64,000 bases of DNA from NCBI GenBank assembly GCA_050261915.1, contig JBLNDT010000052.1, positions 1-64,000 of the forward strand, given 5' to 3'. The DNA comes from UBA699 sp050261915. GTDB taxonomy: Bacteria > Bacillota > Clostridia > Clostridiales > Clostridiaceae. The notes under the pieces are model-generated. The model saw only the letters and a program-made list of their open reading frames with translations, ran no database searches and was not told the DNA's origin. Every line of letters begins with the position of its first letter. The stretch's first letter is position 1. Positions 51,560 to 60,977 of this stretch are shown here, in pieces. Made by a program: the position numbers and the translations under genes.

Positions 51560-52735
51560 CTAAACAACTTGAAAAATATAAAACTTTAAATAATAGGATT
51601 CATCCGAATTCCAAAGGATTGGATGATCCGGAGATTGGGTTCTAAACTCCACCTGCCTTAATAGCCTTCTGGCGTCTTTTGCCGCATCTGCAATGGTGTC
51701 CTTGAACAAATCAGGATTCATAAAGTGGGAACAGGAACAGGTTATTAAATATCCACCTGGTTTTACAAGCTTTAATCCTCTAAGGTTTATTTCCTTGTAA
51801 CCTCTTACCGCACTGTTTATAGTTGATCTTGATTTTGTGAAGGCAGGAGGATCAAGTATAACTACGTCATATCTTCTTCCTTTCTTAACCCATTCGTGAA
51901 GCACATCAAAGGCATTACAACACTGAAATTTAACTGTGTCAGAAAGATTGTTTAGTGCTGCATTCCTTGAAGCTTCTTCTACAGCAAGCTCTGATATATC
52001 TATTCCAAGTACGCTTTTTGCACCTGCAATACCAGCATTTAAAGCAAAGGAGCCTGTATGGGTGAAGCAGTCAAGCACATCTGCATCCTTGCAGATTTTG
52101 TGTATGGCCTTTCTATTGTCCTTCTGATCTAGAAAAAAACCTGTTTTTTGGCCGTTTTCAAGATCCACCATGTATTTAACGCCGTTTTCGCAGATTTCAA
52201 CTCTTGTATCAAAGGGCTCTGTAAGGAATCCTTTTACTTGTTCCATACCTTCAAGTTCCCTAACTCTTACGTCGCTTCTTTCATATATTCCCTTGGCATT
52301 GTATTCATCTTTGAGAATTTTTACGATTGTATCCTTATATTTATCTATTCCTAGAGCTAGAGACTGGATAACATAGTAATCTTCATATTTATCTATTATC
52401 ATTCCCGGCATAAAATCTGCTTCTCCAAAAACAAATCTGCAGCTGGAAGTATCTATAACTTTTTGTCTGTATTCCCAAGCATTTCTTAATCTCTTTCTAA
52501 AAAATTCCTCATCAATATTCTCCTCTTTATCACGAGTAAGCATTCTAATAGCTATTTTTGAGGCATCATTAATAAAGCCTTTTCCAATAAGGCTGTCTTT
52601 GAAATTATACACATCCACAATATCTCCGTTAGTGTATTCACCGTCATAACCTTCTATTTCATTAGTGTACACCCATGGATGACCATTTTCTGTTTTTCTT
52701 CCCATACCTTTTTTAAGGTAAAATTTACATGACAT
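51560..52735 (-). CDS. RlmI-like rRNA cytosine methyltransferase
   Basis: A 391-residue SAM methyltransferase. A PUA-type N-terminal domain (1-75; GHPWVYTNEIEG) and central domain are followed by the Rossmann core: GFFLDQKDNRKAI, VLDCFTHTGSFALNAGIAGA (about 220), VILDPPAFTKSRS (about 295) and LITCSCSHFM with catalytic Cys. This is the RlmI (m5C1962) family pattern. Ribosome site AAGGGAGG. Confidence 0.9.
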   Translation of the reverse strand: MSCKFYLKKGMGRKTENGHPWVYTNEIEGYDGEYTNGDIVDVYNFKDSLIGKGFINDASKIAIRMLTRDKEENIDEEFFRKRLRNAWEYRQKVIDTSSCRFVFGEADFMPGMIIDKYEDYYVIQSLALGIDKYKDTIVKILKDEYNAKGIYERSDVRVRELEGMEQVKGFLTEPFDTRVEICENGVKYMVDLENGQKTGFFLDQKDNRKAIHKICKDADVLDCFTHTGSFALNAGIAGAKSVLGIDISELAVEEASRNAALNNLSDTVKFQCCNAFDVLHEWVKKGRRYDVVILDPPAFTKSRSTINSAVRGYKEINLRGLKLVKPGGYLITCSCSHFMNPDLFKDTIADAAKDARRLLRQVEFRTQSPDHPILWNSDESYYLKFYIFQVV

Positions 52736-52861
52736 TGACCTACCTCCCTTTATTCATATTGTAGTATATCATATAAACATTATTAAAAAAATCCTTTGAC
52801 AGAGCATATTAAAATAAATTAAACTAATTTATGTGTGAAAAAATTTAAGGAGAGAATAGAT

Positions 52862-54418
52862 TTGAGTATTTTAACTGTAAAAAACATAAGTCACGGCTTT
52901 GGAGATCGTGCTATTTTTGAGGATGTTTCCTTTAGGTTTCTAAAAGGAGAGCACGTAGGACTAATTGGAGCAAATGGTGAAGGTAAATCAACCTTTATGA
53001 ATATAATCACAGGTAAGCTGATGCCGGATGAAGGTGATATTGAGTGGTCTAACAGAGTCAGAGTTGGATATCTTGACCAGCACACCCAGCTGGAAAAGGG
53101 AAGCACCATAAGAGATGTATTAAAGGGAGCTTTTAAATATTTATTTGATCTTGAAGAGGAGATGCTGGCCATTACTGAAAAAATGGGAACAGCAGATTCT
53201 GAGGAGCTTGAAAAACTTCTGGAGGACATGGGCACAATACAGGATATGCTTGATCATAATGGATTTTATATTATTGATGCCAAGATAGAAGAAGTTGCTG
53301 CAGGACTTGGATTAAAGGATGTAGGTCTGGATAAGGATGTAGATGACCTTAGCGGAGGACAGAGAACAAAGGTACTCCTAGCAAAATTGCTCCTTGAGGT
53401 TCCAGATATACTTCTACTAGACGAGCCTACAAACTATCTAGATGAACAGCATATTGAGTGGCTTAAAAGATATCTGCAGAATTATGAAAATGCATTTATA
53501 TTGATATCCCATGACATACCTTTCTTAAATAGTGTTATAAACCTTATTTATCATATGGAAAACAAAAAACTTACAAGGTATGTTGGGGATTACGACAACT
53601 TTATAAGAATATATGAAGCAAATAAAAAACAGCTTGAGGCAGCCTATGACAGACAACAGCAGGAAATAGCAAGGCTCGAGGACTTCGTAGCGAGAAACAA
53701 GGCTAGGGTAGCCACCACAGGTATGGCAAAATCAAGACAAAAGAAGCTTGATAAAATGGAAAGAATTGAACTTCCAAAGGAAAAGATAAAGCCTGAATTT
53801 AATTTCAAAACTGCAAGAGCCAGCGGGAAAAAGATATTTGAAACAAATGATCTTGTAATAGGCTATGACTCACCATTAAGCAAGCCAATTAATGTATTAA
53901 TGGAAAGAGGGGACAAAATTGCATTAATAGGTGCTAATGGGCTTGGTAAAACAACCCTTCTTAAAAGCCTCCTTGGAAAAATAAAGCCTATTTCAGGAAA
54001 TGTAGAATTAGGTGACTATCAATATATAGGATATTTTGAACAAGAAATTAAGGAAGCAAATTATAATACCTGCATAGAGGAAGTTTGGCAGGAATTTCCT
54101 TCATATACCCAGTATCAAATAAGAGCAGCCCTTGCAAAATGCGGACTTACTACAAAGCATATTGAAAGCAAGATACTTGTTTTAAGCGGTGGAGAACAGG
54201 CAAAGGTGAGACTTTGCAAGCTTTTAAACAGGGAAACTAACATATTGATCCTAGATGAGCCTACAAATCATTTAGATGTTGATGCAAAGGAAGAATTAAA
54301 AAGAGCCTTAAAGGAATACAAGGGAAGTATACTTTTGGTATGCCATGAACCTGAATTTTACAGGGATGTTGTTACACAGGTTTGGAATTGTGAAGATTGG
54401 ACAACTAAAACTTGCTAA
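52862..54418 (+). CDS. ABC-F family ATPase
   Basis: A 518-residue soluble protein with two ABC ATPase domains and no membrane part. Walker A: GANGEGKSTF (near 37) and GANGLGKTTL (near 360). Signatures: DLSGGQRTKVLLAKLLL and LSGGEQAKVRLCKLL. Walker B: LLLDEPTNYLD and LILDEPTNHLD. The linker (about 255-310) is basic and helical. ABC-F proteins act on ribosomes as translation or antibiotic-protection factors; the subtype is not decided. TTG 52862 is chosen for AAGGAGAG upstream. Confidence 0.92.
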   Translation: MSILTVKNISHGFGDRAIFEDVSFRFLKGEHVGLIGANGEGKSTFMNIITGKLMPDEGDIEWSNRVRVGYLDQHTQLEKGSTIRDVLKGAFKYLFDLEEEMLAITEKMGTADSEELEKLLEDMGTIQDMLDHNGFYIIDAKIEEVAAGLGLKDVGLDKDVDDLSGGQRTKVLLAKLLLEVPDILLLDEPTNYLDEQHIEWLKRYLQNYENAFILISHDIPFLNSVINLIYHMENKKLTRYVGDYDNFIRIYEANKKQLEAAYDRQQQEIARLEDFVARNKARVATTGMAKSRQKKLDKMERIELPKEKIKPEFNFKTARASGKKIFETNDLVIGYDSPLSKPINVLMERGDKIALIGANGLGKTTLLKSLLGKIKPISGNVELGDYQYIGYFEQEIKEANYNTCIEEVWQEFPSYTQYQIRAALAKCGLTTKHIESKILVLSGGEQAKVRLCKLLNRETNILILDEPTNHLDVDAKEELKRALKEYKGSILLVCHEPEFYRDVVTQVWNCEDWTTKTC

Positions 54419-54483
54419 AGTTTTAACACCACAAAACACTAAAATATGCTATAATTAGCATATTGAAAATATAGGATATTTAT

Positions 54484-54516
54484 GAGCATCTGTTTTTCAA
54501 TAGATGCTCTATTTTT
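54484..54516 (+). terminator. Terminator after the ABC-F gene
   Basis: GAGCATCT (54484-54491) pairs with AGATGCTC (54502-54509), followed by TATTTTT. Confidence 0.83.
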
Positions 54517-54590
54517 AATATTAAATTTTAATGCAAATAAGCTGTAATTATTTTATTTGAAATCTAAGGCTTATGCGGAAAGGACAATCC

Positions 54591-55697
54591 TTGAGTATTT
54601 TTTCTTTATTAATTGTTTTGGAAGTGCTGCTTATTAATTCATACACTACCTATACATGCTCAAAAAAGAAAAAGTTAAAGTTAGGTACTTTGTTTTTAGT
54701 GGGGGGTGCTACGGTAGTTGTGTCTGTTTTGATGCTTTCTATCCTCTCAGGAATATCTAATTATTCTGAGGGAAAGGGCATTTTTATGCTGTGCACTTTT
54801 TTATATTTGCTTCCACTAAAATATTTATTTGATCTTTCCTTAAAGAACATGGTAATAATTATGTCATCATCATGGATATATACAATGTTTATATTTGCAT
54901 TTTCATTTAGAGTTGGATATTTGTTCTCCTCAGAACACTTTCTGTTTTTGGTTTTTCTTATTCAAACCTTTCTTTATGTAATAACCTTTGCATTTTATCA
55001 TAAGTTTATAAATAGAATATTTGTATATATTCTTAGAAATATAGATAATAAAATGATTAATTCCCTTGTAGTAATAAGTTTTTCATGGTTCTTTATAATT
55101 TTCCTGCTTAACTTTACCTTATCTGAAGGGGATTCACTGGTGTTAGCAATCTTTATGCTTTTTGTTATAATAATAAATGCCATATTGTCTTATCAATTGG
55201 TTTACAAATTGGTATCTGTAAACAACAAGGCTAAGGAGTTAAGTCAAATAACGCAAATTGACACCCTGACTCAATTGAAAAATCGTGAAGGATTTTTAAA
55301 AGATGTATTTCCTAAAATAGATAATAACGAATGTTTTACCATTATATTTATGGATTTGGACAACTTTAAACAAGTTAATGATAATTTTGGCCATGCTGTA
55401 GGAGATGCGTACCTGGTTGAGTTTGTAAAAAAAGTAAAGGCAAGTATGAATAAAGAAGATGGCTTTTATCGACTCCATGGAGATGAGTTTGTTTTGCTTA
55501 TTGATGGGTGCCGTGTAGAAAGAATCTGCAGAAGAGTCGAGGGCATGGAATTTTTAATTACTCCAGAGGGAGTTTCTTTTAAAGGAATTAGTTATGGATA
55601 TGCCACCTTCCCTGAGGATGGGACAACCATAAGCGACTTGATGCATTTGGCAGATTTTAGAATGTACCAAAAGAAAAAAGTAAAGCACAATAAATAG
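54591..55697 (+). CDS. Membrane GGDEF-domain protein with HGDEF signature
   Basis: A 368-residue protein: six to seven hydrophobic helices (1-205), then a GGDEF domain (about 220-365; QIDTLTQLKNREGFL, FMDLDNFKQVNDNFGHAVGD). The signature is RLHGDEFVLL, with His replacing the first Gly, and there is no RxxD inhibitory site. Activity is therefore uncertain. TTG 54591 has GGAAAGGA upstream; ATG 54573, six codons earlier, has only a poor AAGG and is the alternative. Confidence 0.82.
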   Translation: MSIFSLLIVLEVLLINSYTTYTCSKKKKLKLGTLFLVGGATVVVSVLMLSILSGISNYSEGKGIFMLCTFLYLLPLKYLFDLSLKNMVIIMSSSWIYTMFIFAFSFRVGYLFSSEHFLFLVFLIQTFLYVITFAFYHKFINRIFVYILRNIDNKMINSLVVISFSWFFIIFLLNFTLSEGDSLVLAIFMLFVIIINAILSYQLVYKLVSVNNKAKELSQITQIDTLTQLKNREGFLKDVFPKIDNNECFTIIFMDLDNFKQVNDNFGHAVGDAYLVEFVKKVKASMNKEDGFYRLHGDEFVLLIDGCRVERICRRVEGMEFLITPEGVSFKGISYGYATFPEDGTTISDLMHLADFRMYQKKKVKHNK

Positions 55698-55730
55698 TAC
55701 TATCTGAATAAATTCAGATAGTATTTTTTT
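55698..55730 (+). terminator. Terminator after the HGDEF gene
   Basis: TACTATCTGAAT (55698-55709) pairs perfectly with ATTCAGATAGTA (55712-55723), followed by TTTTTTT. Confidence 0.88.
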
Positions 55731-55745
55731 ACAGATAAAAATTTG

Positions 55746-55776
55746 TTGACCCTCACATGATGTGATAGTGTAATAT
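55746..55776 (+). promoter_or_regulatory. MerR-type promoter with 19-bp spacer
   Basis: TTGACC (55746-55751) and TAATAT (55771-55776) are 19 bp apart, the over-long spacer characteristic of MerR-activated promoters. A perfect palindrome TCACATGATGTGA (55753-55765) fills the spacer. The adjacent MerR gene should regulate itself from here. Confidence 0.8.
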
Positions 55777-55826
55777 AAAAACATAGCTATAAAATATCTG
55801 CTGGCAGAGCAATAGGAGGTACAACC

Positions 55827-56999
55827 ATGAAAACAGTAAAACAGGTGTCAGAACTAACAGGTATAAGTATCCGCATGCTGCATTACTATGATGAGATAGA
55901 CCTGTTAAATCCTAGTAAAGTTACAGAAGCGGGATACAGGCTTTATGATGATGAAACCCTTGTAACTTTACAGCAAATTTTATTTTTCAAAGAAATTGAT
56001 ATACCTCTAAAAGAAATTAAAAGCATCATGGACAGCCCTTATTTTAATAAAAAGCAGACTTTGGAAAATCAAAAAAAGCTGATTGTTATGAAGAGGGATA
56101 GACTTAATAGTTTGATTGAGCTGATAGATAAAACCTTAAAAGGAGTTGATACAATGAGCTTTAAAGAATTTGATATGACTGAATATTTTAATGTGCTGGA
56201 GGAGTTTAAACAGGAAAATTTGGATAAAGTAATAAGTCAGTTTGGAAGTGTAGATAAATTTGATAAAATCATTGAAAAAATGAAGGAAAAAGAAGAAGAG
56301 CTTGGGGCGATGGCTATTAAGGAGTATGGAAGTATAGGAAAATATGCTGAAGCTGTGAAGAATAATTTGAATAATTCCGTTGCTATAATAAAAGCTGAAC
56401 AAATTGATGAGTTCAAAAACGACTTTCTTAATGACAGGAACCCAATATTAAAAGAACTATTTATTAAGCTCACAAAAGACCTAAGTAAAGATCCTTCATC
56501 ATTAGAAATACAAGAACTTGCTGCTAATATAACCAGCAGGGTTAAAGAGGATTATGAAGCATTTAAAGGTGAGCTGGGAGATTATTATTGGTACACTATG
56601 GTACGACTTTACTTAATGTATCCTGACTGGATAGAGGAAGTTGATAAAAAATATGGCAGTGGAGGTTCCAAGTTCATTGGAGAAGCTTTGAAAATTTATT
56701 TAGGGGATTATGAGCCTAAAATAGAAGTGCTTTATAAAAAACTTACAGCAGATATAAGCAAAGATGCCTCTTCTGAGGAAATTCAGCAAATTATTTCTGA
56801 AATAGTAGATGAAACGCAAAAACAGCATGAGACTTTGAAAATAGATGTTGGTGAAAATTATTGGAGTTATCGAGCAGAACAATATTTAGCAGAGCCTGTT
56901 TTAGTAAAAGCAATAGATAAGAAATATGGAACTGGTGCATCCAATTTCATCGGAGAAGCTTTAAAATTTTATATGGAAAAAAATAAAAAGGCTGATTAA
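55827..56999 (+). CDS. MerR family regulator with duplicated TipAS-like ligand domain
   Basis: A 390-residue regulator. The MerR DNA-binding domain is residues 1-75 (KTVKQVSELTGISIRMLHYYDEI, EAGYRLYDDETL), followed by a dimerisation helix. Two TipAS-like helical domains follow: about 205-290 (ILKELFIKLTKDLSKDPSSL, KKYGSGGSKFIGEALKIYL) and about 295-385 (KIEVLYKKLTADISKDASSE, KKYGTGASNFIGEALKFYM). TipAL-type proteins normally have one, so this protein is ~130 residues longer than usual. TipAS domains bind peptide antibiotics. Promoter and spacer fit autoactivation. Confidence 0.88.
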   Translation: MKTVKQVSELTGISIRMLHYYDEIDLLNPSKVTEAGYRLYDDETLVTLQQILFFKEIDIPLKEIKSIMDSPYFNKKQTLENQKKLIVMKRDRLNSLIELIDKTLKGVDTMSFKEFDMTEYFNVLEEFKQENLDKVISQFGSVDKFDKIIEKMKEKEEELGAMAIKEYGSIGKYAEAVKNNLNNSVAIIKAEQIDEFKNDFLNDRNPILKELFIKLTKDLSKDPSSLEIQELAANITSRVKEDYEAFKGELGDYYWYTMVRLYLMYPDWIEEVDKKYGSGGSKFIGEALKIYLGDYEPKIEVLYKKLTADISKDASSEEIQQIISEIVDETQKQHETLKIDVGENYWSYRAEQYLAEPVLVKAIDKKYGTGASNFIGEALKFYMEKNKKAD

Positions 57000-57014
57000 A
57001 AATCAGCCTTTTAT
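56985..57014. terminator. Bidirectional terminator
   Basis: GGCTGATT (56990-56997) pairs with AATCAGCC (57001-57008), flanked by AAAA and TTTT. It lies between convergent genes and overlaps the merR-like stop codon. Confidence 0.85.
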
Positions 57015-57016
57015 AA

Positions 57017-58327
57017 TTAACGAGTTGCTTCGTACTGTCTTAATAATTCAACGAATAATTTTGGAACCTTAGCTATGTTTTCTTTAGTTTCAGCAAATGC
57101 TACACGGAACTGAGTAGTTCCTGGATTTACATCGCCTTCTTTTATGTCATAGAAGCCCTTAAGTGGAGCTACTAGAAGAGTTGTATCTACTCCATCTATG
57201 TTTACTGAACCTTCCTGTGCGCAATATAATACGAAGTCTATTGAGTTAAATCCTGGTTTAACAACATTTTTAACATCAATTACTGAGTATATAGCAGCAT
57301 CTGGGCTTGAAACTATTAATTTAGGTTCAAGAGCCTTAAGGTCATTGTAATATTTGAACATTATTTCTTTGTAGTATTCACGAAGATCTTTGCACCATGC
57401 AGCTATATCTTCTTTAGTTTCATGAGCAAGTGCTCCGAATATATACTGTCCTATAACGTTACTGCAAAGGTTAGCAGTATATTCAGCTACAGCCTGAGTG
57501 TAGAATTCTTCATTATCAGTTATTAATGCACCTATTCTTAATCCGCATGCATTCCAAACTTTTGATGCAGTATCTAAGCTTATTCTTCTTCCTTCTATTC
57601 CTGGAACATCTGCATCTGATAATCCCCAAACGCTTACTAGTGGAGTGTCAACATAGTAAAGTTCACGGTATGCTTCGTCACTTACTAACCACATGTTGTA
57701 TTTTACACATAATTCAGCAAGTTTCTTTAATGTATCATAATCATAAAGCTGTCCTGTTGGATTGTCGTAAGGAATAACAAGAAGAGCTCCTGGATTATTT
57801 TCTTTTATAGTTTCTTCAAGTTTAGCGATTTCTGGAAGACTGAACTTTCCATCATCTCCTAAAGTACGTTTAACTGTAACAGTTTTACGTCCAATTCTTT
57901 CTGCAAATGAAATATAGTTTGTGTAAGCTGGGTCTATCATCATGAATGGTTTTTCACCAGTGCCTGCATCTCCGCAAACTCCTAGTAATAATAATTCCAT
58001 ACCGCTTGATCCACCGTCAGTTACAGCAACATGTAGTTTATCAGTGTTAAAACCTTCGCATTTAAGAATGTTTTTGAAAGCATCCTGAGCTTCAGCTACA
58101 CCAGCAGTACCTGAATATCTAATAACACCATTTTTAAATGGGCTGTCTGGTCCGTCTAATGCGAACATTCTTTTCTGCATAGCTGGGTTTGTTGGAAGTG
58201 AAACGTTTCCAATAGCTACATTGATTAATGCAGGCTTAACCTTACGGCCTTCAAATTTGATTTGTCCAAGTCTTACGTCTGATGGCATTCTCTTTTTGAA
58301 ATGCTCTGATAACATTGGTTTGTTCAT
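57017..58327 (-). CDS. PLP-dependent aminotransferase (class I/II)
   Basis: A 436-residue fold-type I aminotransferase. Landmarks: VIRYSGTAGVAEAQDAF, DGGSSGMELLLLG, IPYDNPTGQLYDY (Asp-Asn-Pro), LVSDEAYRELYY and the PLP lysine SLDTASKVWNACGLRIGAL, with a C-terminal Arg in QFRVAF. It probably acts on amino acids such as aspartate or aromatics; specificity is not visible. ATG 58327 follows AGGGGG. Long 5' region of ~240 bp to the LysR gene. Confidence 0.9.
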   Translation of the reverse strand: MNKPMLSEHFKKRMPSDVRLGQIKFEGRKVKPALINVAIGNVSLPTNPAMQKRMFALDGPDSPFKNGVIRYSGTAGVAEAQDAFKNILKCEGFNTDKLHVAVTDGGSSGMELLLLGVCGDAGTGEKPFMMIDPAYTNYISFAERIGRKTVTVKRTLGDDGKFSLPEIAKLEETIKENNPGALLVIPYDNPTGQLYDYDTLKKLAELCVKYNMWLVSDEAYRELYYVDTPLVSVWGLSDADVPGIEGRRISLDTASKVWNACGLRIGALITDNEEFYTQAVAEYTANLCSNVIGQYIFGALAHETKEDIAAWCKDLREYYKEIMFKYYNDLKALEPKLIVSSPDAAIYSVIDVKNVVKPGFNSIDFVLYCAQEGSVNIDGVDTTLLVAPLKGFYDIKEGDVNPGTTQFRVAFAETKENIAKVPKLFVELLRQYEATR

Positions 58328-58568
58328 TAATAAGTACCCCCTAAAAAAAATGTAATATATAATGATGCATAGCATTCATTACTGTCTGTGTTAATTAAGA
58401 GAAATATACTGATGAATGGTTGAAGTCTTTCGTCTGTATGTAATTATACCACGTTATTGGCATTTTTCAAAATATTTTGATGAATTTATCCATTATCATT
58501 TCCTATAGATTATTTTAACAATTATTTTATATTAAAGCAAATTTAATGAAATCTGCAGGAATATTTTA

Positions 58569-59426
58569 TTAATATGATTTAAATAGTTCAAGAAAGTGCT
58601 TTGCAGCAGTGGATAAATAACGGTTTTCCATCCATATAGCAGCAAGCTCTGTTTCAAGAGCGGGCTCATTTACTATTGAGTAATTCAAGCTGCTGTTTTG
58701 AACAAGGGAAAATGCAGATTTTGGCACTAGGGCTGTGCCAACTCCAGAGGCTGCCCAAAGCAGCGCAGTACGGGCATCATCAGTTTTACATATTACTCTA
58801 GGCTCTATATCTGCTTTATTAAATACATCTCCAATTATTCTTTCAAATCTTCGATAGATAATAAGGGGTTTATCAATAAAATCATTTATTATATAAGTAT
58901 CTTTACATTTTTCTTCACTATATACTGCTATCATAGGTTCTCTTTCAAGTAATATTGAATTAAAATTTTCAATATTGAAAGGTGTTCGCACAATGCCTAT
59001 TTCTATTAAACCTCTATTCAGAAATTCCAATATCTTATAGGTATTTCCTTCCCATATTTCAAAGTTTATATCTGGATAATTTTTATTAAAATTTTGAATT
59101 CTTTCAGGATTAAACAATGTGCCTGAAGAAGAAACAGTTCCTATGGATATAGTTCCCGTTAATCCCTTATTAAAGTCCTTTAATTCTTTATATGCTTCTT
59201 CTGTAAGTTCAAGAATTTTTTCAGCTTTGCTTTTGAGAAGTTTACCAGCGTCAGTTAATTGAATCTTTCTGCTGCCCCTTTCAAATAACTTGACTCCGAG
59301 TTCATCCTCAAGCTGTTTCAATTGTTGGCTTAAAGGGGGCTGGGATATGTTAAGTTTATTAGCAGCACTTGTTATCTGCTCTTCCTCAGCAATAGCAATA
59401 AAGTACTTTAACTGTCTTATATCCAT
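58569..59426 (-). CDS. LysR family regulator, divergent from chromate transporter genes
   Basis: A 285-residue LysR protein. DIRQLKYFIAIAEEEQITSA, ANKLNISQPPLSQQLKQLED is the N-terminal helix-turn-helix. An effector-binding domain follows (about 90-285; GTISIGTVSSSGTLF, DDARTALLWAASGVGTALVP). Transcribed away from the chrA-like pair, so it is their likely activator from the shared ~130-bp region. Ribosome site AAAGGAG. Confidence 0.92.
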   Translation of the reverse strand: MDIRQLKYFIAIAEEEQITSAANKLNISQPPLSQQLKQLEDELGVKLFERGSRKIQLTDAGKLLKSKAEKILELTEEAYKELKDFNKGLTGTISIGTVSSSGTLFNPERIQNFNKNYPDINFEIWEGNTYKILEFLNRGLIEIGIVRTPFNIENFNSILLEREPMIAVYSEEKCKDTYIINDFIDKPLIIYRRFERIIGDVFNKADIEPRVICKTDDARTALLWAASGVGTALVPKSAFSLVQNSSLNYSIVNEPALETELAAIWMENRYLSTAAKHFLELFKSY

Positions 59427-59554
59427 TATATTTCTCCTTTTATATCTATTTTATATAGGTTATATACAATAAATATATTTTTATTATTTTAATGCTTTTT
59501 ATATAATAATATATGATGACAAAAAACCGGTCAAATAAAATCAAGGAGATAAAA

Positions 59555-60103
59555 ATGAAGATAATATTAGATTTATTTATAACATTCCTCAAAATAAGTA
59601 CTTTTACCTTAGGAGGCGGACCTTCCATGCTTCCACTTATAGAAAAATACGCAGTTAACGAGAAAAAATGGATTACAAAGGAAGAATTTGTTGATATGGC
59701 TGCACTATCCCAGTCCATTCCAGGGCCTATAGCTGTGGATGCTGCAGTTTATATTGGTTATAAATCTGCAGGTATTTTTGGAAGCCTGGCAGCAGTTCTT
59801 GGTTCTGTACTTTCTGCCTTCTTGGCACTCCTTTTAATAGCAGCATATTTTACCAACATTAATGAAAATAAAATTGTGGAGGCAGTGTTTAAGGGTATTA
59901 GACCGGCAGTGGTTGCCTTGCTTGTATTACCTGTAATCAGTATGTGGAAAACCTCCAAGATAAATAAGAAAACAGTTGTGATACCTATTGCTACTGTTAT
60001 TATGGTTGCATTTTTTAATGTAAATGCAGTTTATATAATTATTGCTTCAGCCTTAGGTGGGTTTTTATATGGAGTGCTAAGGAAGAGAGGTATGAAACAT
60101 TGA
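59555..60103 (+). CDS. Chromate transporter, first half
   Basis: A 182-residue CHR-family protein with about five helices. FTLGGGPSMLPLIEKYAV and AALSQSIPGPIAVDAAVYIGY (about 15-75) are the CHR motifs. It is a half-size (single-domain) chromate transporter that works with the second half encoded four bases overlapping. ATG 59555 after AAGGAGAT. Confidence 0.92.
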   Translation: MKIILDLFITFLKISTFTLGGGPSMLPLIEKYAVNEKKWITKEEFVDMAALSQSIPGPIAVDAAVYIGYKSAGIFGSLAAVLGSVLSAFLALLLIAAYFTNINENKIVEAVFKGIRPAVVALLVLPVISMWKTSKINKKTVVIPIATVIMVAFFNVNAVYIIIASALGGFLYGVLRKRGMKH

Positions 60104-60624
60104 GTATATATATAAAAATATTTTTAGTTTTTGTGAAAATAGGATTATTTTCTTTTGGAGGAGGCAGTGCGATTCTGCCACTGATAAAACAGGAAGTAGT
60201 AATTAATAATTTATGGCTTTCTCCTAAAGAATTCACCGACCTTGTTGCAATTTCACAAGCCACACCAGGGCCTATAGCTATAAATGCTGCAACATATATA
60301 GGTTATAAAGTGGCTGGTTTTTGGGGCAGTGTTATATCCAGTGCGGCATTGATTATACCAACATTTATCATTATGCTATTAGTAACAAAGATTTTCCTTA
60401 AATTCAAACAAAATGAACATATTCAAAACATGATGAAAGGGATTATTCCGGTTACAGTAGGTTTAATTGCTTCAGCTGCAATTATGGTTTCTTCAGGATC
60501 CTTCATAGACTGGAAAAGTATATTAATTTGCTTTGGGGTATTTTTAGCAGCATACAAATATAAGGCAGATCCAATAATTCTAATAATTATATCAGGAGCC
60601 ATTGGATTTACTTTATACAGGTAA
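60100..60624 (+). CDS. Chromate transporter, second half
   Basis: A 174-residue CHR-family protein: FSFGGGSAILPLIKQEVV and AISQATPGPIAINAATYIGYK. The TTG start overlaps the stop of the first half (ATTGA), which implies translational coupling and an equimolar heterodimer. CHR proteins export chromate or transport sulfate-like anions; substrate here inferred. Confidence 0.92.
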   Translation: MSIYIKIFLVFVKIGLFSFGGGSAILPLIKQEVVINNLWLSPKEFTDLVAISQATPGPIAINAATYIGYKVAGFWGSVISSAALIIPTFIIMLLVTKIFLKFKQNEHIQNMMKGIIPVTVGLIASAAIMVSSGSFIDWKSILICFGVFLAAYKYKADPIILIIISGAIGFTLYR

Positions 60625-60740
60625 GATTAGATAAAATTATACATAAAGTATAAAAAAACTTTATTTTTTTTGAAATATAAGTTATAATTTAATTGTAAGA
60701 ATATTCATATTTTTCACATATAATGATGGGAGGGATAGTT

Positions 60741-60953
60741 ATGTCAAAAGAAAATATTCCTATTACACCTCATATTGAGATTGAGGAAGATAAGTTCGGA
60801 AAAGAGGAAATGCCATTAACACCGCATATTCACATTGAAGAAGATCAGATCGGAAAAGAGGAAATGCCATTAACACCTCATATTCATTTTGAAGAAGATC
60901 AGATAGGTAAAGAGGAAATACCTCTAACACCTCATATTAAAGAAAAGAAATAA
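60741..60953 (+). CDS. Small His/Glu-rich protein of 18-residue repeats
   Basis: A 70-residue protein composed of three full 18-residue repeats plus a partial one: IPITPHIEIEEDKFGKEE, MPLTPHIHIEEDQIGKEE, MPLTPHIHFEEDQIGKEE, IPLTPHI. Each unit has T-P-H-I-(H)-x-E-E-D, which could bind metal ions. No signal peptide or membrane helix. ATG 60741 follows GGGAGGG. A clear terminator follows. No known family was recognised; probably a single-gene unit. Confidence 0.75.
   Translation: MSKENIPITPHIEIEEDKFGKEEMPLTPHIHIEEDQIGKEEMPLTPHIHFEEDQIGKEEIPLTPHIKEKK
60756..60953 (+). repeat. 54-bp coding tandem repeats (three and a half units)
   Basis: Units 60756-60809, 60810-60863, 60864-60917 and partial 60918-60953 with exact 54-bp period. 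DNA identity between units 2 and 3 is very high. Confidence 0.85.
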
Positions 60954-60977
60954 GTAATAAAAAAACATAAATCTTTA

